A stretch of 64,000 bases of DNA. Origin: Flavobacterium sediminis. Lineage in GTDB: Bacteria; Bacteroidota; Bacteroidia; Flavobacteriales; Flavobacteriaceae. How positions within the stretch are numbered: the stretch's first letter is position 1; every line of letters begins with the position of its first letter. A program made the translations under genes and the position numbers. The notes under the pieces are model-generated. The model did not search any database. It was not told where the DNA came from and saw nothing but the letters and a program-made list of their open reading frames with translations. This document shows positions 16,447-26,476 of this stretch, piece by piece. Location of the stretch: positions 558,001-622,000 of the forward strand of contig NZ_CP029463.1 of NCBI RefSeq assembly GCF_003148385.1. The letters are read 5' to 3'.

Positions 16447-16480
16447 AAAAGGCTTTAGAGATTTTCTAAAGCCTTTTTTT
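16447..16480. terminator. Bidirectional terminator between convergent genes
   Basis: AAAGGCTTTAGA (from 16448) pairs with TCTAAAGCC (16465-16473) plus flanking T; A and T runs on both sides let it serve the secreted-protein gene on plus and the membrane-protein gene on minus. Confidence 0.9.
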
Positions 16481-16481
16481 A

Positions 16482-16823
16482 TTACATTAATCTTCCCGCC
16501 AGATATTTCCCTATACGGTACGCAAAATATATTCCGAAGACGACTAGTACCACATTTATAAAAACATACAGCACATACAACAAAGCATCCTGTTCTGAGT
16601 TGATACAGAAATCTGATACAATACAGACATCCACTGCTGTTTTCTGAAATTGTGCCATTACAAAACTAATGGCAAGCAATCCCGTTAACACCACCAGTAC
16701 ATACTTCAAAGTATTGCTTTTGGGCTTTTTCCCGGTCGGTTTAAAAACATTGCGCTCTTCCTCTGAACGAACGTTATTTTGTAGTGACCAAATCACTTTC
16801 TTAGCTTCACTATCGACATCCAT
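16482..16823 (-). CDS. Hypothetical two-helix membrane protein
   Basis: 113 residues. An N-terminal soluble region (about 40 residues, charged) is followed by two membrane helices, about residues 40-58 (YVLVVLTGLLAISFV) and 82-103 (LYVLYVFINVVLVVFGIYFA), with a short loop holding two cysteines (VCIVSDFC). No family recognised. It lies downstream of hisS on the same strand (gap 53 bases in the direction hisS to... reversed order: hisS begins further right and ends at 16877), so cotranscription is possible. Confidence 0.7.
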   Translation of the reverse strand: MDVDSEAKKVIWSLQNNVRSEEERNVFKPTGKKPKSNTLKYVLVVLTGLLAISFVMAQFQKTAVDVCIVSDFCINSEQDALLYVLYVFINVVLVVFGIYFAYRIGKYLAGRLM

Positions 16824-16876
16824 ACCTATACATTTAGAATTTTACCTGCTTTGAAACAACAAAGTAAGCCCTTTTT

Positions 16877-18301
16877 TTACTGCAATACGGTAACTAAAGT
16901 ATCAAAATCTACGGTTTGTTGTTCTCCGGTAACCAGATTTTTAACAGCATACACTCCGTTTTGTATCTCCTCTGTTCCGGCAATCACTGCAAAAGGAATT
17001 CCACGCTTATCTGCATGTTGGAACTGTTTCCCTATTTTAGCATTATCCGGATACATTTCTACTTTAAGCCCTTTCTGACGCAATTGCATCACTGCTTTCA
17101 TAGCATATTTAGCTTCTTCTAAACCAAAATTCAAAAACAAAGCTTTTGAAGTAGCCGTAACCGTTTCCGGAAACAATCCCAATTCTTCGATCACCAATGC
17201 AATACGGTCCAAGCCAAACGAAATTCCGACACCACTCATATTCTTTAAACCGAAGATCCCCGTTAAATCGTCATAACGACCACCACCACCAATTGAGCCC
17301 ATAGCTACTCCTTCCGGAGCTGCTACTTCAAAAATAGCTCCGGTGTAATAATTTAACCCTCGGGCTAAGGTTACATCTAAATTCAAATAAGCCGTTTGCA
17401 GGCCTAGTTCCATTACATTTTCGCAAATGAATTTCAACTCCTCAATACCCTTCATTCCTTCTGCAGAAGTAGAAAGCAATTGCGCTAACTTTTCGATCTT
17501 CTCGGAAATAGTTCCGGTAAAATGGAACAACGGCTGTACTTTTTCAAGCGCCTCTTCCGAAATGCCTTTGGCGACCATTTCCTTCTTAACGCCATCTTCT
17601 CCTATTTTATCCAATTTATCCAAAGCAACCGTAAAATCGATCAACTTATCAGAAGCACCGATCACTTCAGCAATTCCTGATAATATCTTTCGGTTGTTGA
17701 TCTTTATCGTAACCCCTTTTAAACCTAAGGCCGTGAAAACGGAATCATACAATTGCACCAATTCCACTTCCTGCCAAAGCGAATTAGAACCTACCACATC
17801 GGCATCGCACTGGTAAAACTCTCTGAAACGTCCTTTTTGAGGATTATCGGCACGCCAAACCGGTTGGATCTGATATCTTTTAAACGGGAACTCAATTTCA
17901 TTTTGGTGTTGCACCACATAACGTGCAAACGGAACCGTCAGATCATAACGCAATGCTTTTTCAGAAATTTTATGGGTAAACTTATTTAACTCAATGCGTT
18001 GCTCCACAGTAATATTTTCAGCAGAATTCACCAACAATTCGTTTAATGATTCCGGCAACTCAATTCCTTTTTTACTGTAGAAAAAATTTCCTGAATTCAA
18101 GATCTTAAAGATCAATCGGTCGCCTTCTTCCCCGTATTTCCCCATCAGGGTTTCAGAGTTTTCAAAGGAAGGAGTTTCGATCGGTTGGAATCCGAATTTT
18201 TCAAAATTCGTTTTTATCGTACTGAAGATGTAATTGCGTTTCGCCACTTCAACGGGTGAAAAATCACGTGTCCCTTTTGGTATACTAGGTTTTTGAGCCA
18301 T
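16877..18301 (-). CDS. hisS: Histidyl-tRNA synthetase
   Basis: A 474-residue class II aminoacyl-tRNA synthetase that charges tRNA-His. Seen: KGTRDFSP at the N-terminus, [13 protein letters not shown] (about 117-129), motif 2 within [21 protein letters not shown] (148-168), the histidine-specific RGLNYYTG block, motif 3 GISFGLDR, and a C-terminal anticodon-binding domain with [16 protein letters not shown]. The family consensus in the HisA block is RGLDYYT; Asn here is a common variant. Full length, start at ATG 18301. Confidence 0.97.
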   Translation of the reverse strand: MAQKPSIPKGTRDFSPVEVAKRNYIFSTIKTNFEKFGFQPIETPSFENSETLMGKYGEEGDRLIFKILNSGNFFYSKKGIELPESLNELLVNSAENITVEQRIELNKFTHKISEKALRYDLTVPFARYVVQHQNEIEFPFKRYQIQPVWRADNPQKGRFREFYQCDADVVGSNSLWQEVELVQLYDSVFTALGLKGVTIKINNRKILSGIAEVIGASDKLIDFTVALDKLDKIGEDGVKKEMVAKGISEEALEKVQPLFHFTGTISEKIEKLAQLLSTSAEGMKGIEELKFICENVMELGLQTAYLNLDVTLARGLNYYTGAIFEVAAPEGVAMGSIGGGGRYDDLTGIFGLKNMSGVGISFGLDRIALVIEELGLFPETVTATSKALFLNFGLEEAKYAMKAVMQLRQKGLKVEMYPDNAKIGKQFQHADKRGIPFAVIAGTEEIQNGVYAVKNLVTGEQQTVDFDTLVTVLQ

Positions 18302-18493
18302 TTTCTTTAATTTGCCAATTTAAAAAGTTTGTCCGTTTATCGATCTGAAAAATAAATTTCGAAACTAAAATTTTACTCCTGCAAATATCGAATTTATTAC
18401 TGATTCTTAAAAATTATAACGGCAATTCCTGTCCCCTTTTTACTATTTCCCTTTTTTGTGTAACAAAACATAAAAAGTTGAGTCTAATGCTGT

Positions 18494-19738
18494 ATGCGTA
18501 TAGGATTATTTAAAGAAAACTCAAAGATCGCCGTTGATTCTATTAAGAGCCAGGCATTGCGTACATCATTAACTGTATTGATCATCATGATCGGTATTAC
18601 TTTTCTGGTAGGGATTCTGACTTTAACCAAGGCGTTGGAAAAAAACCTATTCGGAAATTTTGCTTCAATGGGTGCCAATACTTTTTCGATCAGTCAATAC
18701 GATTTTTCTGCCGAGATCAACCAAAATGACAGCAAGCAAAAACCCAATCCTATCATCAGTTACCCACAGGCTAAAGAATTCAAAGAACGTTATAATTTCC
18801 CTTTTACCTCTACCTCTCTATCCTTTACTGCCGCTTCGAGCATTGAAGTTAAATATCAGGATCAAAAAACCGATCCGGAAATTACAATTGTAGGGGTCGA
18901 CGAGAACTTTTGTCCTAACAAAGGTTTGGAAGTCGTAAAAGGGCGAAACCTTACTCCTTTTGACGTTAAGAACAATAATTACGTTTGTATCTTAGGTTCT
19001 GACTTTGAAAAAGGACTTTTTAAAGATATGAACCCTTTAGACAAAAGTATTTCCATCAGAGGGGCTAAGTTTAAAGTTATCGGAGTTTTAAAAGAAAAAG
19101 GATCTACTTTCGGCAACAGCCAGGACTTACGTGTTCTGATCCCAAATCAGATCGCCCGTTCCTTGTTTTCGGCTCCTAATATAAATTACGACCTTTCTGT
19201 AATGGTCAATAACGACAACTTACTTAATGAAGCCGTTGACGATGCTACTTTAATGATGCGAAAAGTACGCCGATTGAATCCGATTGAAAAAAGCAATTTC
19301 GGAATTAACCGAAGTGACGATCTGATCCAGCGTTTGGGTGAAAATATTGCTTTCATTAACCTGATTGCAGTAGTGATAGGTGCAATTACCATTTTCGGTT
19401 CTACTATTGCCTTGATGAATATCATGCTGGTTTCCGTTACGGAACGCACCCGGGAGATCGGGATCCGTAAATCATTAGGGGCAAAAAAATCGACCATTGC
19501 CTGGCAGTTTTTTACTGAAACATTCGTTATCAGTCAGATAGGCGGTGTACTGGGAATACTTTTCGGTATCTTATTAGGATCAATTATAGCCTTAAGTTTC
19601 GGTTTTTCATTTGTGATTCCGTGGATGGCTATTATCGCTGCTTTCATCACGACTTTTATCGTTACGATCGTTTCCGGTCTGTATCCGGCATTAAAAGCTG
19701 CAAAATTAGATCCGGTTGAAGCTTTGCGTTATGAATAA
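18494..19738 (+). CDS. ABC transporter permease, MacB/FtsX type
   Basis: 414 residues with the MacB topology: one N-terminal transmembrane helix (about 28-50), a large periplasmic domain (about 55-285), then three helices (about 290-410) forming the FtsX domain with VTERTREIGIRKSLGAKK between them and the typical ending LDPVEALRYE. Such permeases pair with an ATPase and drive mechanotransmission, for lipoprotein or drug export. No ATPase gene is adjacent; its partner must be elsewhere. Single-gene unit, convergent with prmC. Confidence 0.92.
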   Translation: MRIGLFKENSKIAVDSIKSQALRTSLTVLIIMIGITFLVGILTLTKALEKNLFGNFASMGANTFSISQYDFSAEINQNDSKQKPNPIISYPQAKEFKERYNFPFTSTSLSFTAASSIEVKYQDQKTDPEITIVGVDENFCPNKGLEVVKGRNLTPFDVKNNNYVCILGSDFEKGLFKDMNPLDKSISIRGAKFKVIGVLKEKGSTFGNSQDLRVLIPNQIARSLFSAPNINYDLSVMVNNDNLLNEAVDDATLMMRKVRRLNPIEKSNFGINRSDDLIQRLGENIAFINLIAVVIGAITIFGSTIALMNIMLVSVTERTREIGIRKSLGAKKSTIAWQFFTETFVISQIGGVLGILFGILLGSIIALSFGFSFVIPWMAIIAAFITTFIVTIVSGLYPALKAAKLDPVEALRYE

Positions 19739-19831
19739 TTATCGAAGTACAAGGGCAGAAGTACGAATTTCAGCACTTATTTTTTAGGATTCAGATGGCT
19801 CTTGATGTTTTAATTGATGCTACAATAATAG

Positions 19832-20752
19832 CTAAAATTTCATTTCATCTTTTATCTTTGCTTTAATCATTCTGTCATTTCCCATCAAGTCTTTACGGAG
19901 TTCTATATTTTGATAGCCTAACTGTTTTAACATCTCTATGGTTTCTTTACCTAAATACTGATTGATCTCGAAGAACAATAACCCATTCGGTTTCAAACTT
20001 TCTATAGCCAGTTCAGCTATTTTTCGATAAAAAACCAGAGGATCATTATCTTCCACAAACAAAGCCAGATGCGGCTCATAATCCAAAACATTTTTTCGAA
20101 TCTCTGTTTTCTCTAAATTCCGGACATAAGGCGGATTTGAAACGATGACATCTAATTTAGTTGGTAACAGATCGTTAACCGCTGACAGTTTTTTAAGGTC
20201 TTCGACCAATAAAATATCCGCTTGGGTAAAATGCACTTGTGCATTATTTTGCTGGGCGTTTTCATTGGCTACTTTTAAAGCTTCTTCCGAAACGTCAATA
20301 GCAAAAACTTCTGCTTCCGGTAAATTGACTTTCAACGAGATCGGAATACATCCGGTTCCGGTTCCGATGTCTAAAATTGAAAACGCAGATCGCAACTCTC
20401 CTTGATATAACATCATTTCGCTTTCCGGCTTTCTACTTTCCAAAATCCACTCCACCAGTTCTTCCGTTTCCGGTCTCGGAATCAGTGTATATTCATTAAC
20501 CTTGAACGGTAACCCGTAAAACCACGCCTCTCCTAAAATATACTGTATGGGTTTTTCTTGCTGTAAGTCGGAAATAATTCTGTTCCAGCCCTCAATACTA
20601 GCCACTGAAAAGTCAGGATTCAACGTAAAGTCAATACGTTTCATTTGATGCAAATGTTCCAGAACCATATAAAAAAACGACTCCGTTTCTCCCTGATCGT
20701 AAAGGGTTCCCAATTTACTTTCGAAATGCTTTTTAAGCTCTCTTAATGTCAA
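19832..20752 (-). CDS. prmC: Release factor glutamine N5-methyltransferase PrmC
   Basis: 306 residues. It methylates the Gln of the GGQ motif in RF1 and RF2. Seen: an N-terminal helical domain, the SAM-binding motif DIGTGTGCIPI at 128-138, acidic motif IDVS near 152, and the catalytic NPPY at 206-209. The RPETEELV block before motif I is characteristic of PrmC. The GNAT gene starts upstream on the same strand with a 23-base gap, so the two form an operon (GNAT first). Confidence 0.95.
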   Translation of the reverse strand: MTLRELKKHFESKLGTLYDQGETESFFYMVLEHLHQMKRIDFTLNPDFSVASIEGWNRIISDLQQEKPIQYILGEAWFYGLPFKVNEYTLIPRPETEELVEWILESRKPESEMMLYQGELRSAFSILDIGTGTGCIPISLKVNLPEAEVFAIDVSEEALKVANENAQQNNAQVHFTQADILLVEDLKKLSAVNDLLPTKLDVIVSNPPYVRNLEKTEIRKNVLDYEPHLALFVEDNDPLVFYRKIAELAIESLKPNGLLFFEINQYLGKETIEMLKQLGYQNIELRKDLMGNDRMIKAKIKDEMKF

Positions 20753-20775
20753 AATCTATTTCTTTTTGTTCGGTT

Positions 20776-21252
20776 TTACAATTCTTTTATCATCCAAACA
20801 TCACAACTATTATGACCGGTGCAACCAAGCGGCTGATCTAAATATTGAAAACCTACCCTATGGTATAATTTCTGTGCAGCCTTCATAAATGGTAACGTTT
20901 CCAGATAGCATTTTTCAAAGCCTTGTTCTTTAGCAAAAACCAAACCTTTCTCAATAATTTCCTGTGCTAAGCCTAAACCTCTTATTTCAGGTGCAAAATA
21001 CATCTTCTGCAATTCACAATATTCCTCCGAAGCATTTTCTAAAGGCGCTATTCCGCCGCCGCCTAGAACTTGCCCATCTTTTTCCACAACATAATAAACC
21101 GATCTGGGCTTTTGATATACTTCGTATAAGGTATCCAAAATAGGATCCGCATAGGCCGTACCTGTTTTCGGAGCATCTAATTCATCAAAAATATCTCGAA
21201 TCACTTTTGCAATTTGAGCATTATCTTTCCATTCTATTTTTCTGATTATCAT
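20776..21252 (-). CDS. GNAT family N-acetyltransferase
   Basis: 158 residues, a single GNAT fold. It includes VYYVVEKDGQVLGGGGIAPL on the central sheet, the acetyl-CoA-binding loop APEIRGLGLAQEII (consensus Q/RxxGxG/A) and a C-terminal HRVGFQYLD strand. Substrate unknown. It is the first gene of a two-gene unit with prmC; whether it works with PrmC on translation factors is not known. Note a GGGG stretch in the third strand, unusual but in frame. Confidence 0.9.
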   Translation of the reverse strand: MIIRKIEWKDNAQIAKVIRDIFDELDAPKTGTAYADPILDTLYEVYQKPRSVYYVVEKDGQVLGGGGIAPLENASEEYCELQKMYFAPEIRGLGLAQEIIEKGLVFAKEQGFEKCYLETLPFMKAAQKLYHRVGFQYLDQPLGCTGHNSCDVWMIKEL

Positions 21253-21296
21253 ATCTCACAATTCACTTTGTAAAAATACATAAATTGAGTTCCTTT

Positions 21297-21329
21297 TTGA
21301 CTTAAAAATTTCTAAAATCCCTACTTTTG
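21297..21329 (+). promoter_or_regulatory. Promoter of ribD
   Basis: TTG at 21297-21299, 22-base spacer, TACTTTTG at 21322-21329. The ATG of ribD begins at 21334, only four bases after the -7 element, so the mRNA may be leaderless. Confidence 0.6.
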
Positions 21330-21333
21330 TATC

Positions 21334-22377
21334 ATGACGACCCATGAAAAATACATGCATCGCGCCTTACAATTGGCAAAAAACGGATTAGGAACAACTT
21401 ATCCCAATCCTATGGTGGGAAGTGTAATTGTTCACCACGGAAAGATCATCGGAGAAGGCTGGCATAAGAGATCCGGAGAACCCCATGCAGAAGTAAATGC
21501 TGTAAATTCAGTTAAAGACAAAAGTCTTTTGAAAGAAGCTACTATTTACGTTACACTGGAGCCTTGCAGTCATTTCGGAAAAACACCGCCTTGCTGTGAT
21601 TTAATCATTGCTAAAGAAATTCCGAATGTAGTCGTCGGCACAATTGATCCTTTTGCCAAAGTAGCCGGAACCGGCATTCAAAAATTAAAAGAAGCCGGAA
21701 AAAATGTAACTGTGGGAGTTTTAGAAAAGGAATGCAAAGAACTAAATAAACGCTTTTTTACATTTCACGAGAAAAAGCGTCCGTACATTATCCTAAAGTG
21801 GGCCGAAAGCAACGATGGGTTCATTGCTCCTTTAACTAAGGACAGTAACCGTCCCGTTTGGATCACCAATCAATATTCCAGACAATTAGTTCACAAATGG
21901 CGTACGGAAGAGCAAAGTATTTTAGTAGGTACTCAAACCGTTTTAGACGATAATCCGGTCTTAAATGCACGGGATTTTTTCGGTAACAATCCTACTCGGA
22001 TTATCCTTGACCGACAAGGAAAAATACCGGAAAGTTCTGCTGTCAAAAACGGAATACAAAAATCAATTATTTACAGTGACACTATTTTTTTAACAAAAAA
22101 TAATACTATTTCGCATAAAAAAGCTATATTTGATACTCATTTTTTAGACTTTTTAGTATCCGATTTACATCAGGAAGGACTTCAGTCAATTATTATCGAA
22201 GGCGGAGCTAAAACTTTACAAAGCTTCATAGATAAAGACCTGTGGGATGAAGCGCGTGTTTTTATCGGAAATATTAGTTTAAAAAATGGAATTACTGCAC
22301 CCAAAATCCATCGCTTTCCAATTAGTATCGAAAACGTTCAAGGGAACCAATTAAAACAATACAAAAATTATGATTAA
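21334..22377 (+). CDS. ribD: Bifunctional riboflavin deaminase/reductase RibD
   Basis: 347 residues; two successive steps of riboflavin synthesis. The N-terminal deaminase has the zinc site H51-A-E53 and C78/C87 in LEPCSHFGKTPPC. The C-terminal reductase begins near residue 150 (RPYIILKWAESNDGF) and contains GTQTVLDDNPVLNAR and EGGAKTLQSFI. The HAD phosphatase gene overlaps its end by eight bases and might supply the dephosphorylation step that follows RibD, which is an inference from position. No FMN riboswitch is visible upstream. Confidence 0.96.
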   Translation: MTTHEKYMHRALQLAKNGLGTTYPNPMVGSVIVHHGKIIGEGWHKRSGEPHAEVNAVNSVKDKSLLKEATIYVTLEPCSHFGKTPPCCDLIIAKEIPNVVVGTIDPFAKVAGTGIQKLKEAGKNVTVGVLEKECKELNKRFFTFHEKKRPYIILKWAESNDGFIAPLTKDSNRPVWITNQYSRQLVHKWRTEEQSILVGTQTVLDDNPVLNARDFFGNNPTRIILDRQGKIPESSAVKNGIQKSIIYSDTIFLTKNNTISHKKAIFDTHFLDFLVSDLHQEGLQSIIIEGGAKTLQSFIDKDLWDEARVFIGNISLKNGITAPKIHRFPISIENVQGNQLKQYKNYD

Positions 22378-22978
22378 CACTATACTTTTTGATTTTGGGG
22401 ATGTCTTCATTAACTTAGACAAAAACGCAACGCCAAATGCTTTAAAGAAACTGGGGTTACTTCAGTGGAATCCGGCTTTAAATGAGCTGAACCAACTCTA
22501 TGAAACCGGAAAAATAGACGAAAGAACTTTTTTAGAGGGTATTAAACAGTTTGTTCCGAAAGCCCAGATTCATGAGATAAAAGAGGCCTGGAATGCTATC
22601 CTGCAAGACTTTCCTTTAGATCGATTGGAATTCCTTCAAATGCTGTCTGACTATCGCTTGCTTTTATTAAGCAATACAGATGCTACACATATTGAACACT
22701 TTGAACACAAAGTAGGCGAATCTTTTGCACGAGATTTTTACAGTTGCTTCGAAAAGACTTATTTCTCTTTCGACATAGGGATGCGCAAGCCAGATAAAGA
22801 AACTTTCAGACTGGTTATCAATAATCATAATTTAACGCCGAAACGAACTTTATTTATTGACGATAAAAAAGAAAACATTGAGTCGGCTAAAAAATTAGGT
22901 TTTAAAACCTGGCATCTGAACCCTACCTCAGAAGATGTGACTCAACTTTTTGAACACCTAAAAAAAACACATGCTTGA
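22370..22978 (+). CDS. HAD family phosphatase (YihX-like)
   Basis: 202 residues. HAD motifs are present: D8 in FDFGDV (nucleophile; second position of the motif is Gly-Asp shifted as in YihX-like proteins), motif II LLLSNTD, motif III lysine in GMRKPDKETF, and acidic motif IV FIDDKKEN. A helical cap lies between motifs I and II. Substrate is open; YihX acts on sugar phosphates, but the overlap with ribD makes a riboflavin-pathway phosphatase a reasonable guess. Overlaps the next gene by eight bases. Confidence 0.9.
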   Translation: MINTILFDFGDVFINLDKNATPNALKKLGLLQWNPALNELNQLYETGKIDERTFLEGIKQFVPKAQIHEIKEAWNAILQDFPLDRLEFLQMLSDYRLLLLSNTDATHIEHFEHKVGESFARDFYSCFEKTYFSFDIGMRKPDKETFRLVINNHNLTPKRTLFIDDKKENIESAKKLGFKTWHLNPTSEDVTQLFEHLKKTHA

Positions 22979-23825
22979 TCTGGTATTAGCCATTATCTTT
23001 TCAGGGCTGCTATTTATCGTTTTTACACTATTCAAAAAGATTAATATCGATGTTTTTCAAGCCATTGTTTTTAACTATATTATTGCCTTCACTACCGGAA
23101 TGATCCTAAGCCCGGTTGAGATCAATACCGGCGAAATATTGCAACAAACCTGGTTTCCCGGAACTCTTTTTTTAGGTTTCTTATTTATTGTTGTTTTTAA
23201 CATTATGGGGAAAACCGCTCAAGTTAATGGCTTAACAGTAGCTTCCGTTGCCAGCAAAATGTCACTGATAGTTCCCGTACTTTTCGGCATATTATTTTTT
23301 AACGAGTCCATCCATTTTAAAAAATTACTGGGAATATTTTTAGCCTTAACAGCAGTTTACTTTGTTTCCAAAAAAGATTCCGGCCAGCTTCGCTTTGATT
23401 CATTATTATTACCCTGTCTGTTATTTATAGGTGCCGGAACAATAGATACCGGCATGAATTTTATTCAACGCTTTTACGTTCCCCAAAACGACACGGCTAT
23501 TTTTTCTGCCTTTACCTTTTTAACGGCTTTCAGTATCGGTATTCTCATTTTGTCTTACCGAATATTCCGAAAACAAACCGGCTTTCATTTTAAAAATATT
23601 TTAGGCGGAATAATTTTAGGAGTTCCCAACTTCTTTTCTATGTTTTATATGATCAAAGCTTTGCAGACGAAAAATATGGAAAGTGCCACCATTTTTACTT
23701 TATTAAATATTGGTGTAATTTTGTTCACCACAATTTTGGGGCTTCTTTTTTTTCAGGAAAAATTAAGCAAACAAAATTTTGCAGGCATCATCATCGCCAT
23801 CATAGCTTTATTTTTAGTACGATAA
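22971..23825 (+). CDS. EamA/DMT superfamily transporter
   Basis: 284 residues with about ten hydrophobic helices in two five-helix halves, the typical EamA/DMT layout; each half ends with a helix rich in A, L and F before a Lys-containing turn (FFNESIHFKKLLGIFLAL and FFQEKLSKQNFAGIIIAI are the equivalent positions). Inner-membrane metabolite exporter or importer, substrate unknown. Start overlaps the HAD gene and the YigZ gene follows without a gap, so ribD through yigZ form one operon. Confidence 0.9.
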   Translation: MLDLVLAIIFSGLLFIVFTLFKKINIDVFQAIVFNYIIAFTTGMILSPVEINTGEILQQTWFPGTLFLGFLFIVVFNIMGKTAQVNGLTVASVASKMSLIVPVLFGILFFNESIHFKKLLGIFLALTAVYFVSKKDSGQLRFDSLLLPCLLFIGAGTIDTGMNFIQRFYVPQNDTAIFSAFTFLTAFSIGILILSYRIFRKQTGFHFKNILGGIILGVPNFFSMFYMIKALQTKNMESATIFTLLNIGVILFTTILGLLFFQEKLSKQNFAGIIIAIIALFLVR

Positions 23826-24451
23826 ATGGATTCAGAGAACACAAAAGACACATACAGAACGCTCGCTCAGGCTTCGCCTGAAATATTATACAAAGAAAAG
23901 AACAGTAAATTTTTCGGCTATGCTTTTCCCATTCAAAATGAAGATGAAGTAAAAGACATTTTGACCGAAATAAAGAAGCAACATTTTTCTGCACGCCACT
24001 GGTGTTATGCTTTTCAAACCGGAACTGAAAAAATCTACTACAGAGCAAATGACGACGGCGAACCTAACAATACTGCCGGAATGCCTATCTACGGACAGGT
24101 CCAATCTTTTGACCTTACCAATGTTTTAATTGTAGTTGTCCGGTATTTCGGAGGAGTAAAACTAGGTGTCGGCGGTTTAATCTCAGCCTACCGAACTGCG
24201 GCTCAAATGGCTTTAGAAGCCTCAGACATTATCGAAAAAACCATAAACAAACATTTCATCGTTTCCTTCGATTATAAAAACATGAATAAAGTCATGCGAA
24301 TTATAAAAGAAAAAACTTAGATATTGTACACCAAAAAATGGAATTGAGTTGTGAAATTGAAATCGCAACCCGAAAAAAAAATGCCGAAACCATATTCGAC
24401 ATTTTCAATACACTTTACGAAGTAACAATTAAAGAAAAAGAATCAGACTAA
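23826..24451 (+). CDS. YigZ/IMPACT family protein, frameshifted in this sequence
   Basis: The first frame (23826-24320) has the family core: SKFFGYAFPI, ARHWCYAF, DDGEPNNTAGMPI and VVRYFGGVKLGVGGL. It stops in a TAG directly after an A run at 24310-24315. With one more A the frame continues as NLDIVHQKMELSCEIEIATRKKN to a TAA at 24449-24451, giving 208 residues, the normal YigZ length with its C-terminal domain. I therefore annotate one gene with a probable homopolymer error. Family function is uncertain (linked to translation control). The 3' end overlaps the convergent thioesterase by nine bases. Confidence 0.9.
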
Positions 24452-24847
24452 TACTTCTAACTTTTCAGCAAGGTAGCTTGGCGGATAAACCGGACGCCCT
24501 GTTTTCATATCTATAAAGACCAGCATTGAATATCCGGTTGTTAATAACTCTCCTTTTTCATTGTAAATTTCGTAGTCAAATTCGATCTTTACGCCGGATT
24601 GTTTTTTAAAAATCGTTTTTACCGTTAACAGATCATCATAACGGGCTGATTTTTTATAATTCATTGTAAGAGAAACGACCGGAAGCATAACACCGTTCTC
24701 TTCCATCCATTTGTATGAAACCCCTAGGTTTCTCAACCATTCAACCCTTCCCATCTCAAAGTACTGGGCGTAATTTCCATGATAAACTACTCCCATTTGA
24801 TCGGTTTCCGCATATCGAACTCTTACTTGTAACTGATGTTCTTTCAT
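24443..24847 (-). CDS. Acyl-CoA thioesterase, YbgC/4-hydroxybenzoyl-CoA type
   Basis: 134 residues, a single hotdog domain. The active-site signature AETDQMGVVYHGNYAQYFEMGR contains the catalytic D16. Family members hydrolyse acyl-CoA esters; YbgC is associated with the Tol-Pal envelope system, but no tol genes are here. Single gene, start at the ATG 24847; divergent from dnaA across 202 bases. Confidence 0.93.
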   Translation of the reverse strand: MKEHQLQVRVRYAETDQMGVVYHGNYAQYFEMGRVEWLRNLGVSYKWMEENGVMLPVVSLTMNYKKSARYDDLLTVKTIFKKQSGVKIEFDYEIYNEKGELLTTGYSMLVFIDMKTGRPVYPPSYLAEKLEVLV

Positions 24848-25049
24848 TGTTAATTTTATCTTAATTTATTCTTAATTTCCCATAAAAGGGTTTACAATAT
24901 TTTTTTTTAAAAACCAATAGCAGTTTCATTTTTTTTTACAGAAAATTGTTCACATATTTGTTCTCCCAAATCACTTGAAGGTCTCGTGCCTTTTCCTGTA
25001 AGATAACCTTTGTTAATCTTTAAAAAGCAACTGTAAAAAAAGAACTTTT

Positions 25050-26476
25050 ATGAATAAAACTGCGCAATCGGTATGGGATAACTGTCTCTCTTTTATAAAG
25101 GACAATGTTCAGGAACAAGCCTATAAAACATGGTTTGAACCGATACAGTCAGTTGACCTTAATGAAAACGCATTATCTATTCAAGTTCCCAGTAAATTCT
25201 TTTATGAATGGCTGGAAGAACATTATGTTAAACTCTTAAAAGTTGCTCTTACCAAAGAACTGGGACCAAACGCAAAGTTATTATATAAAATTAAAATGGA
25301 AAACCCTTACGGGAACAAACTTCCATTTACCGAACAGATTCCTAGCAACAACCGACAAGTTATCAAAACTCAGGAAGTTGATGTTCCTATTGTACAGAAA
25401 AATCCGGAATTAAAAAATCCGTTCATCATTCCCGGCATCAGAAATATCAACATCGATTCGCAATTAAATTCAAATTACAGCTTTGATAATTTCCTTGAAG
25501 GTGATTCGAACCGTTTGGCAAGAAGTGCCGGTTTAGCTGTTGCCAACAAACCGGGAGGAACTTCTTTCAACCCGTTATTGATATTCGGGGCGTAGGTTTA
25601 GGAAAAACACACTTAGCACATGCGATCGGTGTGGAAATAAAAGATAAATTCCCAGAAAAAACGGTTTTATATATTTCTGCTGAAATTTTCACACAACAAT
25701 ATATTGATTCCGTTAAGAAAAATACGCGTAATGATTTCATCCATTTCTATCAATTAATTGATGTTCTGATTATTGATGATGTACAATTTTTGTCCGGTAA
25801 ATCAGGGACTCAGGATGTATTTTTCCATATTTTTAATCACTTGCACCAAAACGGAAAACAGGTTATTTTAACATCTGATAAAGCTCCTGTTGATATGCAG
25901 GATATTGAACAACGTTTATTGTCCCGCTTCAAATGGGGATTATCAGCAGAGTTACACCAGCCTGACTTTGAAACCCGTATTTCTATTCTGAAAAATATTT
26001 TGTTCAGAGACGGTGTTGAAATACCGGAAGAAATCATTCAATATGTGGCTAAAAACATCAAAAGTAATGTCAGAGAACTGGAAGGAGCCATCATTTCATT
26101 AATCGCTCAATCTTCTTTCAACAAACGAGAAGTAACTATTGATCTGGCAAAACAAGTCGTTGAAAAATTTGTCAAAAATGTTAAACGTGAAATTTCTATC
26201 GACTATATTCAAAAAGTAGTTTCTGAATATTTCCAGTTAGACATTGAGACCTTACAGTCTAAAACCAGAAAACGTCATGTGGTTCAGGCCAGACAACTGG
26301 CGATGTTCTTTGCTAAAAAATTCACTAAAAATTCTTTAGCCAATATCGGAAGTCAAATCGGTGACCGAGATCACGCCACAGTATTACATGCCTGTAAAAC
26401 CGTTGATAATCTGGTTACAACTGACAAACAATTCCGTAAATTTGTTGACGATATCAACAAAAAATTATCAATGTAA
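25050..26476 (+). CDS. dnaA: Chromosomal replication initiator DnaA, frameshifted in this sequence
   Basis: Frame one (25050-25595) holds domain I ([24 protein letters not shown]), the variable linker and the start of the AAA+ domain up to NPLLIFG. Frame two continues [14 protein letters not shown], Walker B (LIIDDVQF), sensor motifs and the C-terminal DNA-binding helix-turn-helix ([31 protein letters not shown]). The break sits in a GGGG run at 25587-25590; a fifth G restores the P-loop GGVGLGKT and a 475-residue protein. dnaA is essential, so a base-calling error is far likelier than a real mutation. The stop codon overlaps the phosphatase start (TAATG). Confidence 0.96.

Noticed and set aside
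21253..21333. FMN riboswitch before ribD
   Set aside because: Only about 80 bases are available, with the promoter in the last 35; there is no room for the conserved FMN aptamer.
24848..25049. Possible oriC upstream of dnaA
   Set aside because: Only one weak DnaA-box-like sequence (TTGTTCACA) is visible, with no cluster of boxes. Skew cannot be computed here.
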